From: Chryseobacterium sp. RU37D
GTDB lineage: Bacteria; Bacteroidota; Bacteroidia; Flavobacteriales; Weeksellaceae
Direction: 5' to 3'
DNA: 64,000 nucleotides
Assembly (NCBI RefSeq): GCF_900156075.1
Contig: NZ_FTMM01000013.1
Span: forward strand, 25,617-89,616
The notes beneath the pieces were generated by a model. That model was not told the origin of the DNA and searched no databases. It was given only the letters and a program-made list of their open reading frames with translations. Of this stretch, positions 36,345-45,139 are shown one piece after another. Position numbers and translations under genes: made by a program. Position 1 is the first letter of the stretch. Each line of letters begins with the position of its first letter.

Positions 36345-36647
36345 ATGCTTCAAGATTTAGAAAACAATTTTTCAGAACTAGAGAAAAAGATTTTATTATT
36401 ACAAAAAAACTATAAAAATCTTGCTGGAAAATTCTCAGAACTGAATATTGAGCATGAAGAGCTGAAGGAGAGATATGATGAGGAAAGAAAGAAAAATCAG
36501 GTATTAGCAGAAGAGCAAAAAAATATAAAACTTTATTCCGCAATATCAGGAAACCCGGAGCACAATCGTTTGATGAAAAATCACATCAACAGATTGGTAA
36601 AGGAAATTGATTTCTGTATTGCCCAGCTTCAAAACAGTGGATTATAA
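36345..36647 (+). CDS. small coiled-coil protein upstream of zapA
   Basis: The start MLQDLENNFSELEKK was chosen; the 35 codons before it contain the promoter. The 100 residues form a long heptad coiled coil (about 3-70) with a C-terminal helical end (LMKNHINRLVKEIDFCIAQL). It overlaps zapA by one base (TAATG). A coiled-coil partner of ZapA at the division ring, in the manner of ZapB or the family annotated as cell-division coiled coils in Bacteroidota, is likely but inferred from position and shape. Confidence 0.8.
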   Translation: MLQDLENNFSELEKKILLLQKNYKNLAGKFSELNIEHEELKERYDEERKKNQVLAEEQKNIKLYSAISGNPEHNRLMKNHINRLVKEIDFCIAQLQNSGL

Positions 36648-36934
36648 TGGAGGTAAGAAGAATAACCATCAATATTGCAGGAAGGGTATATCCGCTGAAT
36701 GTACCGGCAGCAGAGGAAGAAACTTTGCGTAAGGTAGGGAAGCAAATTGAAAATATGATTAAAGATTTTGAACAAAATTTCGATGTGAGAGACAAACAGG
36801 ATGCTTTAGCCATGTGTGCCCTAAAACTAGGGACCAATGCTGAGGTGGTGTCTATGAACTATGAAAAAACAATACATTCTACTAACGAAAGATTAGCAAA
36901 AATCAATCAATCGTTGAATGAAACTGGGAAATAG
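36647..36934 (+). CDS. zapA: cell division protein ZapA
   Basis: This 95-residue protein has the ZapA pattern: a short N-terminal beta domain (RRITINIAGRVYPLNVP), AAEEETLRKVGKQIENMIKDF, and a C-terminal helix that dimerises (DALAMCALKLGTNAEVV). ZapA cross-links FtsZ filaments. It is followed directly by the 6S-like RNA, an order known from many bacteria. Confidence 0.9.
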   Translation: MEVRRITINIAGRVYPLNVPAAEEETLRKVGKQIENMIKDFEQNFDVRDKQDALAMCALKLGTNAEVVSMNYEKTIHSTNERLAKINQSLNETGK

Positions 36935-36941
36935 ATTTTTT

Positions 36942-37123
36942 CCCCACAAGGCTGCCTACAATAATTCTAACACATTAAAGGTAAACTCAACGCTAAACAA
37001 TTACCGAACAAATATCCATTGAATGGCGTGCCGGTTCGTCCGGATTACAGACAGTGGAAATCAGTTCAAATCGTGTTGATTAGGAGTTTACTCTCAATCT
37101 CTGGATTATTGTGGGCTTTTTTT
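36942..37123 (+). ncRNA. ssrS: 6S RNA (6S-Flavo type)
   Basis: A non-coding stretch between zapA and rny can fold into a long rod closed by CCCACAA (36943-36949) and TTGTGGG (37109-37115). Inside lie GCTGCCTACAATAATTC on the 5' side and AGGAGTTTACTCTCAATCT with GGATTATTG on the 3' side, around a large unpaired central region; the closing stem is followed by a T run. Size (about 180 nt), shape and position behind zapA fit the Rfam family 6S-Flavo. 6S RNA mimics an open promoter and binds RNA polymerase in stationary phase. Ends are estimates from the closing stem. Confidence 0.8.
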
Positions 37124-37162
37124 ATTTAATTTAAATAAGACAATTAAAACTCAATATAGATT

Positions 37163-38731
37163 ATGACAACAGCCATTATAGTCGGCGTTATTTGCTTAGT
37201 TATAGGTGCGGTGATAGGAATATTTTTCTCCAGAAGTTCACTGAATACTAAGGCAAAATTTATTATAGATGATGCAAAGAAGAATGCCGAAAACCTTATA
37301 GAAAAAGCTACCGTACAAGCTGAATCCATAAAGAAAGAAAAAAACCTCCAGGCTAAAGAAAAGTTTTTGGAGCTGAAATCTCAGCATGATGCAGATATTC
37401 AGGCTCGTGAAAAAAAAATGCAGGAGACAGAGAAAAGAATCAAAGATAAAGAACATAAGCTTAACGATGAGCTTAGCAAAACAGGAAAGCTAGAGAAGGA
37501 TTTAGACAAACAGATAGCAGATTATGCTAAGAAAACTGAAGTTTTAGAAAGAAAGCAGCAGGAATTAGACGTTGCAACGGCTAAAAAAGTTGAAATTTTA
37601 GAAAAAATAGCTAGCTATACTGCAGAGGAAGCAAAAGTAGAATTGGTAGAAACCATGAAAGCAGAAGCAAAAACCAAGGCTCAGGCGCATGTTCAGAGCA
37701 TCATGGAAGAAGCCCAGCTTAATGCTAAAAGCGAAGCCAGAAAAATCGTTATCCAGACCATCCAGAGAATCGGAACAGAGCAGGCAATCGAAAATTCAGT
37801 TTCTGTTTTCAATATCGAATCTGATGAAGTTAAAGGTAGAATTATTGGTAGAGAAGGTAGGAATATCCGTGCTTTAGAAGCTGTGACAGGTGTGGAAATT
37901 ATCGTTGATGATACGCCGGAAGCCATCCTTCTTTCATGTTTTGACCCAGTAAGAAGAGAAATTGCAAGATTATCCCTTCACAGATTGGTTACAGACGGCA
38001 GAATTCACCCTGCAAGGATCGAAGAAGTTGTTGAAAAAACAAGAAAACAAATCGAAGAGGAGATCATTGAGGTTGGTAAGAGAACAATCATTGATTTAGG
38101 AATCCACGGATTACATCCAGAATTAATCAAAATCGTAGGTAGAATGAAATATCGTTCTTCTTATGGACAAAATTTATTACAGCACTCGAGAGAAGTCGCA
38201 AACATTGCTGCAACAATGGCTGCTGAATTAGGATTAAATGTAAAACTAGCAAAAAGAGCAGGTCTTTTACACGACATCGGGAAAGTGCCAGAGCAGGAGT
38301 CTGAGCTTCCTCACGCTTTACTAGGAATGCAGTGGGCAGAGAAATATGGTGAGAACGCAGAGGTTGTGAATGCAATCGGAGCCCACCATGATGAAGTAGA
38401 AATGACTTCATTGTTATCACCGATCATTCAGGTAGCGGATGCAATTTCAGGAGCCAGACCGGGAGCAAGAAGACAAGTATTGGAATCTTACATTCAAAGG
38501 TTAAAAGATCTTGAATCTGCTGCATTAAGCTTTGATGGAGTTTCTTCAGCATATGCTATCCAAGCGGGTAGAGAGTTGAGAGTAATGGTAGAAAGCGGAA
38601 AGGTAAATGATGAAGTAGCTTCTCAATTATCTTACGATATTTCAGAAAAAATCCAGAATGAATTGACATATCCCGGACAGGTAAAAGTAACAGTGATCAG
38701 AGAAACGAGAGCTGTAAACATTGCAAGATAA
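37163..38731 (+). CDS. rny: ribonuclease Y
   Basis: RNase Y is a membrane-bound endoribonuclease that begins mRNA decay. The 522 residues show an N-terminal membrane helix (about 4-22), a long charged coiled coil (about 30-200), a KH domain ([21 protein letters not shown]) and an HD domain ([40 protein letters not shown]). The length is normal. It is the single gene between the 6S-like RNA and a terminator. Confidence 0.96.
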   Translation: MTTAIIVGVICLVIGAVIGIFFSRSSLNTKAKFIIDDAKKNAENLIEKATVQAESIKKEKNLQAKEKFLELKSQHDADIQAREKKMQETEKRIKDKEHKLNDELSKTGKLEKDLDKQIADYAKKTEVLERKQQELDVATAKKVEILEKIASYTAEEAKVELVETMKAEAKTKAQAHVQSIMEEAQLNAKSEARKIVIQTIQRIGTEQAIENSVSVFNIESDEVKGRIIGREGRNIRALEAVTGVEIIVDDTPEAILLSCFDPVRREIARLSLHRLVTDGRIHPARIEEVVEKTRKQIEEEIIEVGKRTIIDLGIHGLHPELIKIVGRMKYRSSYGQNLLQHSREVANIAATMAAELGLNVKLAKRAGLLHDIGKVPEQESELPHALLGMQWAEKYGENAEVVNAIGAHHDEVEMTSLLSPIIQVADAISGARPGARRQVLESYIQRLKDLESAALSFDGVSSAYAIQAGRELRVMVESGKVNDEVASQLSYDISEKIQNELTYPGQVKVTVIRETRAVNIAR

Positions 38732-38754
38732 TAACTGAATAAAGATATTTCATA

Positions 38755-38785
38755 AAAACCTTTCAAGAAATTGGAAGGTTTTTTA
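38755..38785 (+). terminator. rny terminator
   Basis: AAAACCTTTCAA and TTGGAAGGTTTT (38755-38766 and 38771-38782) form a 12-bp stem with one G-U pair and a GAAA tetraloop, then a T run. Confidence 0.9.
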
Positions 38786-38810
38786 TTTTTACCCAATTTA
38801 AAAATCCAAA

Positions 38811-40052
38811 ATGCAAGAACTTTCTCTGTCTTCAAAACTGAAGTACATTTTTTCAATCCCTGTTATTATTTCAGCTTTAGGCTATTTTGTAGATATCTAT
38901 GATTTACTTTTATTCGGTATTGTGAGAATTCCAAGCTTAAAGGCTTTAGGCTTAAATCCGGACGTAGATGGAACATTTATCCTCAATTGCCAGATGGTCG
39001 GTTTGCTCATCGGTGGTGTTTTCTGGGGGATTTTTGGGGACAAAAAAGGAAGATTATCTGTATTATTCGGATCAATCTTAGTGTATTCTTTGGCGAATAT
39101 TGCCTGCGGATTTTTACCCTATTTTCCGAAAGAACATTTGGTGTATCAATATGCAGCTTTGAGATTTGTTGCAGGAATCGGGCTTGCCGGAGAACTTGGA
39201 GCAGGAATTACCCTCGTTTCTGAAAGTTTACCCAAGAATTTAAGAGCCATCGGAACTTCTGTTGTAGCTGGTTTCGGATTGATGGGTGCCGTAGTCGCTC
39301 AACTAACAGTAGAATTAGCCGGCGGTTGGAATATTTCCTACATCATTGGAGGGATTTTAGGAATCTTATTATTATTTCTAAGAATCAGCGTTTCGGAGTC
39401 AGGAATTTATAAGAATATTGAACACAAATCCGTCTCAAAAGGAAATTTTCTTTCATTTTTTACCAATAAAGATCGTTTAATCAGGTATTTAAAGTGTATT
39501 GCTGTAGGATTACCGACTTGGTATTGTATTGGGATTTTAGCCGTTTTAGCGAATCAGTTTGCACCGGAATTAGGCATCATAGATCTTAACCCCGGAAAAG
39601 CAATTATGTGGGCTTATGTAGGTATTTCTGTCGGTGATCTGGCGAGTGGTTTCATCTCTCATCTTTTAAAGTCCCGTAAGATGGCTATTTTCTACATGCT
39701 GGTATTCACCATAATTGGCGTGGCTATCATGCTTTTCGGAAATACCAATTCGGAAACGAAATATTATACTTTCTGTGTCTGGCTCGGCTTGGGAACCGGC
39801 TATTGGGCAATGTTTGTCACATTAGCAGCAGAGCAGTTCGGTACCAATATTAGGAATACCGCTACTACAACCGTTCCTAATATGGTGCGCGGATTAGTTC
39901 CAATGATGATTTTCGCTTTTGATTTTTTTAAGACCAGTTTTTCTGTCATTATTAGTGCTGCCATTGTAGGAATCATCGTATTTGGACTGGCTTTTTACTC
40001 ATCCTTTACCATTTCGGAAACTCACGACAAAGATTTAGAATTTACAGAATAA
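38811..40052 (+). CDS. MFS transporter
   Basis: This 413-residue inner-membrane protein has 12 predicted helices. The major-facilitator signatures GDKKGRLSVLFGS (loop 2-3) and RFVAGIGLAGELGAGITLVSES (helix 4) resemble the metabolite:H+ symporter (sugar/dicarboxylate) branch. FGTNIRNTATTTVPNMVRG in the second half also fits that branch. The substrate is not deducible. It is a single gene with no partner. Confidence 0.85.
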   Translation: MQELSLSSKLKYIFSIPVIISALGYFVDIYDLLLFGIVRIPSLKALGLNPDVDGTFILNCQMVGLLIGGVFWGIFGDKKGRLSVLFGSILVYSLANIACGFLPYFPKEHLVYQYAALRFVAGIGLAGELGAGITLVSESLPKNLRAIGTSVVAGFGLMGAVVAQLTVELAGGWNISYIIGGILGILLLFLRISVSESGIYKNIEHKSVSKGNFLSFFTNKDRLIRYLKCIAVGLPTWYCIGILAVLANQFAPELGIIDLNPGKAIMWAYVGISVGDLASGFISHLLKSRKMAIFYMLVFTIIGVAIMLFGNTNSETKYYTFCVWLGLGTGYWAMFVTLAAEQFGTNIRNTATTTVPNMVRGLVPMMIFAFDFFKTSFSVIISAAIVGIIVFGLAFYSSFTISETHDKDLEFTE

Positions 40053-40224
40053 TTAAAACTGTTTAAGAAATATTTAAATATCACTTTCCGTTATAAGAGC
40101 AATTAAACTGAACAAAATAAATTAATTATAAAATTTAATATTAAATTATGCGTTGAATGGTTAATATTTGTTTAACTTTGAAAAGTAACTAAAACTATAT
40201 TGTTTAATCCAAAAACCAAATCAC

Positions 40225-40407
40225 ATGGAAAACAATATTTTAAAAAATGCCAAGAAATTAAGAAATGACGATCTTAAAAACATCGTAGGAGGTGTAGGCG
40301 GAGGTGGATCTCTGGGAACTCCCTATCTTTACCTTTGCGGATGCAGCTGCACGGAGCTGTTACAGGCCCGAAATACTGTGTTCAATACATCGCGTGACCG
40401 CAGGTAA
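40225..40407 (+). CDS. GG-leader bacteriocin-like small peptide, possibly frameshifted
   Basis: The 60-residue frame starts MENNILKNAKKLRNDDLKNI and then has VGGVGGGG, a leader ending in Gly-Gly like those of bacteriocin-type or RiPP precursors. The core contains a Cys cluster (LCGCSC). After that Cys cluster the reading frame gives a basic, unlike tail (ELLQARNTVFNTSRDRR), while another frame from 40353 gives GAVTGPKYCVQYIA and a stop at 40397, which looks more like a real core with a further Cys. One missing base near 40350 would explain it. No transporter or modification gene is beside it. The call as a GG-leader peptide is good; its activity is unknown. Confidence 0.6.
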   Translation: MENNILKNAKKLRNDDLKNIVGGVGGGGSLGTPYLYLCGCSCTELLQARNTVFNTSRDRR

Positions 40408-40468
40408 TTACTTGCTAATCAAAAGTATTATTTCAACTCGAAATAAACATTTCCACATTTAATACGCA

Positions 40469-40497
40469 AAAACCTTTTGTTTGTCAAAGGGTTTTTG
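40469..40497 (+). terminator. terminator after the GG-leader peptide
   Basis: AAAACCTTTTG and CAAAGGGTTTT (40469-40479 and 40485-40495) with a T tail. Confidence 0.75.
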
Positions 40498-40862
40498 TTA
40501 TTTATAAATACATCATTAAAAAATCTCCTTCTCTGGAGTATGAACGAAAAATTGGAACAATTTTTTATCACGGGTGATTAAGAATAGTTATCAGAGTCTA
40601 TTTCCTAACATCCACTATATCTTTTTGTTATGGCCTCCACTTTGCTCCGGACGGAACAAAAAGAATGCTCTTCCTATCGGAACTATGTTGGTACTCTATC
40701 ATTTAAAGAGAATTATGATCATAGCTAGCGGGCTTCAAATGTATCAGTTCTGTTGCTTCTATTTGACATAATAAAAATACCGCGTTTTTATGTACTAATT
40801 CTATAGTTTAAATTAATTATAAATAAAATCAATAGGGTTTTCCCGATAACTCATGCGGAAAA
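40498..40862. other. intergenic region with no gene seen
   Basis: About 365 bases between the GG-leader peptide and corA. A 65-codon plus-strand frame (40574-40771) has no family features and is probably spurious. No clear promoter, RNA or repeat was identified. Confidence 0.4.
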
Positions 40863-41759
40863 TCACCATTGTTTTCTCCTTGCATATATAAAGGTACAAA
40901 TGACCACCAGAGCCATAGCTCCTAATGCTGCATAATAGCCATATTTATGATGAAGTTCCGGCATATTGTCGAAATTCATCCCGTAAACTCCTGCAATAAA
41001 GGTGATCGGTAAGAAGTAAACCGAATAAATAGCTAGTACTTTCATAACCTGGTTCGCTTTCTGGTCAGATAGGGCCAGAAACATCGAAATAAGATTGGTA
41101 ATCTGGAGATTAAGGTGATCAAAATCTGCCACAACATCTTTGTGTTTATCCTTCAAATCGACCACCTCAGAATCCATTAAGCCTAATAATTTAAACTTGT
41201 CGATCGCATCTGTAGAAATGGTAAGCACCCTTGAATTCAGTCCGGATTTCCTTTTCAGTTTATATAATCTTTTAATCTGGTTGGTATGATTGGTATTTTT
41301 AAGGAAAATTTCATTTTCGATGTTATCCATTGTTTCCAGAAGATTTACAGACTCGTCATCGAAGCTTTTCATAATTAATAAAGCAATCTTTAGAGCAATC
41401 TTTACAGGTGTGGCATTTTCAATTTCCGTTGTTTGCTTTTTGGTCTCGGAAATAGATTTTGTACGCATTCTATGGATAGTGATAATGGTTTTCCCAAAAA
41501 GAAAGATCCCTATTTTTGTACTAATATCACTAATGGTATTTAGATTTTTGCGCTCCAGCTCAGTGCTTTCACGAAGAAGGAAAAATTTTATATCTCTGTC
41601 TTCTTCATATTTTGGGAGGTGGTTCGGGTCTAGGGTATCTTCAAGAAGCAGATTGTTGATCTCGTATCTTTCGTGAAGAAACTTCAGATCTTCTTCAGAA
41701 GGAGCTTCTACGTCTATCCATTCACATTGGGAGTTTCTGTAAATTGTTTCAATTGGCAT
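40863..41759 (-). CDS. corA: CorA-type magnesium/cobalt transporter
   Basis: The start MPIETIYRNSQCEW was chosen over one five codons earlier. The 298-residue protein has the large cytoplasmic domain rich in helices, then the two C-terminal membrane helices with the hallmark GMN in FIAGVYGMNFDNMPEL, and a basic tail (YARRKQW). It forms a pentameric Mg2+ channel at the inner membrane. It is divergent from fabH. Confidence 0.93.
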   Translation of the reverse strand: MPIETIYRNSQCEWIDVEAPSEEDLKFLHERYEINNLLLEDTLDPNHLPKYEEDRDIKFFLLRESTELERKNLNTISDISTKIGIFLFGKTIITIHRMRTKSISETKKQTTEIENATPVKIALKIALLIMKSFDDESVNLLETMDNIENEIFLKNTNHTNQIKRLYKLKRKSGLNSRVLTISTDAIDKFKLLGLMDSEVVDLKDKHKDVVADFDHLNLQITNLISMFLALSDQKANQVMKVLAIYSVYFLPITFIAGVYGMNFDNMPELHHKYGYYAALGAMALVVICTFIYARRKQW

Positions 41760-41806
41760 AAGTAAAAATAGCAATATTTTAAAATAATGATGTGTTAAAT
41801 AAGTTC

Positions 41807-41814
41807 TATCTTTG
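41807..41814 (+). promoter_or_regulatory. -7 promoter box of fabH
   Basis: TATCTTTG matches TAnnTTTG and lies 19 bases before the fabH ATG. Confidence 0.6.
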
Positions 41815-41833
41815 TCAAAATTAAAAAAACTAT

Positions 41834-42856
41834 ATGATTAAAAGTACAATAAAAGGGATCGGATTTCATGTTCCGGATAACATTGTTACGAATGATGATC
41901 TAGCCAAATTAATGACCACAAACGATGAATGGATCACGGAAAGAACGGGTATTAAAGAAAGAAGACATAGGAAAGACCGTAATGATCCTCAGGAAACAAC
42001 CGCTTATCTAGGTTTCAAAGCGTCCGAAAAAGCTCTTGCTAATGCAGGCTTAACTGTTAAGGATATCGATTATATTGTTTTTGCCACCCTTTCACCGGAT
42101 TATTATTTTCCGGGATGTGGTGTTTTGCTTCAGGAAATGCTGGGATGTGATACAATTGGGGCCCTGGATGTGAGAAACCAGTGTTCAGGATTTGTTTATT
42201 CCATGAGTGTGGCGCATGCTTTCATAAAATCAGGCATTTATAAAAATATCCTTGTTGTAGGTGCTGAAGTTCATTCCTTCGGGCTCGATTTTACTGACGA
42301 AGGAAGAGGAGTTTCTGTAATATTTGGAGATGGGGCAGGAGCGGTGGTGCTTTCAGCTACGGAAGACGATAATGCCGGGGATATTCTGGCTGTCAATATG
42401 CATTCTGAAGGGAAATATGCTGATGAGCTTTGTACACAATTTCCGGGATCCAAATTCGGATGGAGTGACAGAATGAGAAAAGAGCCGGAAAATGTCACCA
42501 ATAAAGAAGTTTACCCGATTATGAATGGTAATTTCGTATTCAAGAATGCAGTAACGAGATTCCCGGAAACCATGCTTGAAGCATTGAGCAAAGCGGGAAA
42601 AACGGTTGAAGATCTCGATATGTTTATCCCGCACCAGGCAAATTTGAGAATAGCACAGTTTGTACAGCAAAAATTCGGGATGCCAGATGAAAAAATTTAT
42701 AATAATATCCAGAAATACGGAAATACAACCGCCGCGTCAATTCCTATTGCTTTAGCTGAGGCGATTGAGATGGGCAAAGTGAAAAGGGGAGATCTTGTTC
42801 TTCTTTCAGCATTTGGAAGTGGATTTACTTGGGGCAGTGTCTTATTTGAATATTAA
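41834..42856 (+). CDS. fabH: 3-oxoacyl-ACP synthase III
   Basis: FabH condenses acetyl-CoA (or branched acyl-CoA in Flavobacteriia) with malonyl-ACP to start fatty acid synthesis. The 340 residues carry the triad: Cys in VRNQCSGFVYSM (near 113), His in FIPHQANLRIAQ and Asn in YGNTTAASIPIA, plus GDGAGAVVL. It is transcribed alone; no plsX or rpmF is next to it, so it is not in the usual fab cluster and may be one of several paralogues. Confidence 0.9.
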   Translation: MIKSTIKGIGFHVPDNIVTNDDLAKLMTTNDEWITERTGIKERRHRKDRNDPQETTAYLGFKASEKALANAGLTVKDIDYIVFATLSPDYYFPGCGVLLQEMLGCDTIGALDVRNQCSGFVYSMSVAHAFIKSGIYKNILVVGAEVHSFGLDFTDEGRGVSVIFGDGAGAVVLSATEDDNAGDILAVNMHSEGKYADELCTQFPGSKFGWSDRMRKEPENVTNKEVYPIMNGNFVFKNAVTRFPETMLEALSKAGKTVEDLDMFIPHQANLRIAQFVQQKFGMPDEKIYNNIQKYGNTTAASIPIALAEAIEMGKVKRGDLVLLSAFGSGFTWGSVLFEY

Positions 42857-42877
42857 AAACCGACTTAATATTTTTTG

Positions 42878-42906
42878 AAACTTCATCTTTTATGGTGAGG
42901 TTTTTT
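42878..42906 (+). terminator. fabH terminator
   Basis: AAACTTCATC and GGTGAGGTTT (42878-42887 and 42894-42903) pair with two G-U pairs, then T run. Confidence 0.7.
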
Positions 42907-42909
42907 ATT

Positions 42910-43524
42910 TAATTCGTAAGAGACGTCGATGTCTTATTTTAAGGGGATTTTACTTCTAAAAATAGACTTTAGGACAATAAATTACATTGGTATAAAAGTG
43001 TAAAAAGACAATTTTTTTTGCAATTAGATTATACACAAAGATATTTTTACTTGAAGCAGATTTATTCAAATGAAAATGATTGACAGAATTGATACTAAAT
43101 AAAAAATTGCTTTTAGTACTATGGATAGGGACTTTATTGTTATTATTGAATTATTTTTTTTTGAAATTAAGCGGTAATTCTAAATTATCATATTTTTATT
43201 ACTTTGACTAATTTATTGATAATAATATAATTTGTAAAATGGTAAAAAATTTAACAATTACTATTCGTTGGATTTATCATTACAAAATTATTTATTATTA
43301 AATATTTAAAATTGCAATCATATTTAATCGTTTAATCTTAAAGATTTATTTATAAAAGTGGAAAAGTATGACATAAATAAAGTCACTATACGTTGAAAAA
43401 AAAAATCTATAAATTCCCTGTAAATACAGTAAAATAACTTAAATTGGCTTTTAGGAATTTGTAATTTTATGTTAAAAAAAGTAAAAAAAGTGAAAAAAAA
43501 TTGTTTGTGTAATTTTTTTTTTAA
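42910..43524. other. long very AT-rich non-coding region
   Basis: More than 600 bases without a credible gene, with long A and T tracts, upstream of the C1q-like protein gene. A short minus-strand frame (43324-43548) is Lys/Phe-rich and looks spurious. It may be a regulatory region or transfer scar; no defined motif was found except the promoter at its right end. Confidence 0.5.
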
Positions 43525-43532
43525 TACTTTTG
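43504..43532 (+). promoter_or_regulatory. promoter of the C1q-like protein gene
   Basis: TTTG at 43504-43507, 17 bases, then TACTTTTG at 43525-43532, 28 bases before the ATG at 43561. Confidence 0.6.
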
Positions 43533-43560
43533 CCCTAGAAAACAACAAAATACAATCGTG

Positions 43561-44955
43561 ATGAAAAAATCTTTATCAGCAGTCATTATTTTGGCGGCTA
43601 CAACTTTTGGCTACGCTCAGGTTGGTATTAATACATCTACACCAGCTTCTACACTAGACATTACTGCTAAAAATTCTACAGGTACTACTAAAAATGTTGA
43701 TGGTTTACTGGTTCCGAGAGTAGACAGAGAAAGAGCCCAGTCTATGGTTTCAATTCCGGTTTCTACCCTAATCTATGTAAATAGTGTAAGTAAAGGTACA
43801 CAGTCAGGTAATGCAGTAAATATCGATACAGTAGGATATTACTATTTTGATGGATCAGTTTGGGTAAAGCTTAACACAAGTTCTGGTTCGGCATCATCTG
43901 TAAACATCTACAACTCTGATGGTACTCTTACAGGAAATAGAACCGTAACACAGGCTAACAAAACTCTTGCTTTTACAGGTACTTCGGTGAATGCGTTCTC
44001 TGTTGACGGTAAAACCCTTTCAGTAGATGCGGCTAATCACAGACTTGGGGTTGGGACTAATGCTCCTACTACAGATTTAGACTTAATTTCTCCAGTATCC
44101 GGATCAGCTGTTAAAGTTGCCTTGAGAATAGCAGGAACTAATGCTACACCTACAATAGGGCAAGGAGTTTTAATAGGATTTAACCCAAATACAGTTGGTG
44201 GAGGATATGCACATTGGGGAATAGGAGCAGAATTTTTTGATGGAACAACGCTTGGTAATGCAGACTTTATTTTTAAGTCTTCATATGGAGGCAATTATAT
44301 CAACAGAATGATTATCAAGAATCTCAGCGGGTTTGTTGGGATAGGTACTACATCGCCTACAAGCTTATTACATTTAAAAAGTGTTGATCCTTTAACTATG
44401 GAAGGCGTGAGACAAGGTGATGTTTCTACTGAAAAGATTCTGGCAATAAATCCTACCGGGGTTGTAAAATCTTTAGGATCAATCGATGATTTAGGAATTC
44501 CAAGACCGGCTGTTTTTAGATTGGATGCCACTATTCCGGATTTCTTAACCACACAAGGAATAGGTGGAAAGCAAGTAATTCCAATGTCAGTTGTTAAAAA
44601 CGGTATCGAAGGGCTTACCTATGACTCAAGTACCAGTACTATTACATTCCCAGCGGGTACATATCAGATGACTCTTGTTTATGAGTCTACCCATAATGCT
44701 ACAGGATGCAACGTAAGCTCATATTTTGAAGATTTTCCTGTACCGGGATCCTTCCAAAGAGTTCATAGTACTGCTCCGCATAACGAAAATGGGCTTTCAA
44801 ACCATGGTGGATCAATCCTATACGTTACAACAGTTCCGGCTGGGCAAAAATGGAGTATTCATTTGGGAAGAGGTCAGTCTGGTAACTGTACAGGTCCTGG
44901 TATGAACTTAATTGGTAAATCAACTCAACTACTTGTTTATAAAATAGGAAGCTAA
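43561..44955 (+). CDS. secreted repeat protein with C1q/TNF-like C-terminal domain
   Basis: The start MKKSLSAVIILAATTFGYAQ (the ATG after an in-frame GTG) gives a signal peptide. The mature N-terminus VGINTSTPASTLDITAKN is the head common to many secreted Flavobacteriia proteins. Two further short repeats, LGVGTNAPTTDLDL and VGIGTTSPTSLLHL, follow, as in tail-fibre-like beta structures. The last 150 residues (FRLDATIPDFL, GTYQMTLVYESTHN, VPAGQKWSIHLGRG, LLVYKIGS) look like a jelly-roll of the C1q/TNF type, used in trimeric adhesins. No type IX sorting tail was seen. Function (adhesion or matrix) is inferred; 464 residues. Confidence 0.6.
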   Translation: MKKSLSAVIILAATTFGYAQVGINTSTPASTLDITAKNSTGTTKNVDGLLVPRVDRERAQSMVSIPVSTLIYVNSVSKGTQSGNAVNIDTVGYYYFDGSVWVKLNTSSGSASSVNIYNSDGTLTGNRTVTQANKTLAFTGTSVNAFSVDGKTLSVDAANHRLGVGTNAPTTDLDLISPVSGSAVKVALRIAGTNATPTIGQGVLIGFNPNTVGGGYAHWGIGAEFFDGTTLGNADFIFKSSYGGNYINRMIIKNLSGFVGIGTTSPTSLLHLKSVDPLTMEGVRQGDVSTEKILAINPTGVVKSLGSIDDLGIPRPAVFRLDATIPDFLTTQGIGGKQVIPMSVVKNGIEGLTYDSSTSTITFPAGTYQMTLVYESTHNATGCNVSSYFEDFPVPGSFQRVHSTAPHNENGLSNHGGSILYVTTVPAGQKWSIHLGRGQSGNCTGPGMNLIGKSTQLLVYKIGS

Positions 44956-44980
44956 TCAAGTTAAATTTATGATAAGAAGG

Positions 44981-45008
44981 CTGTTTCATCCTGAAACAGT
45001 TTTTTTTT
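44981..45008 (+). terminator. terminator after the C1q-like gene
   Basis: CTGTTTCA and TGAAACAG (44981-44988 and 44992-44999) with a three-base loop and a long T run. Confidence 0.9.
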
Positions 45009-45060
45009 ATTGCTTCAATAAAGCATTTAATAGATAAATATTAAGCTTAAACAATATAAA

Positions 45061-45096
45061 AAATCCGGAGAATGTTTACTCCGGATTTAGTTTTTT
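45061..45096. terminator. second terminator between convergent genes
   Basis: AAATCCGGAG and CTCCGGATTT (45061-45070, 45079-45088) form a perfect 10-bp stem with T-rich tails on both strands. It probably ends the thioredoxin-like gene on the minus strand. Confidence 0.8.
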
Positions 45097-45139
45097 TAAA
45101 TAATGTCTGTTACAATTTATAAATTAATTTTATTCTTTA

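Noticed and set aside
40574..40771. 65-codon frame between the GG-leader peptide and corA
   Set aside because: No conserved features, no promoter or ribosome site; mixed composition suggests intergenic DNA.
43324..43548. 74-codon Phe/Lys-rich minus-strand frame
   Set aside because: It comes from A and T tracts in the AT-rich region and overlaps the promoter of the next gene.
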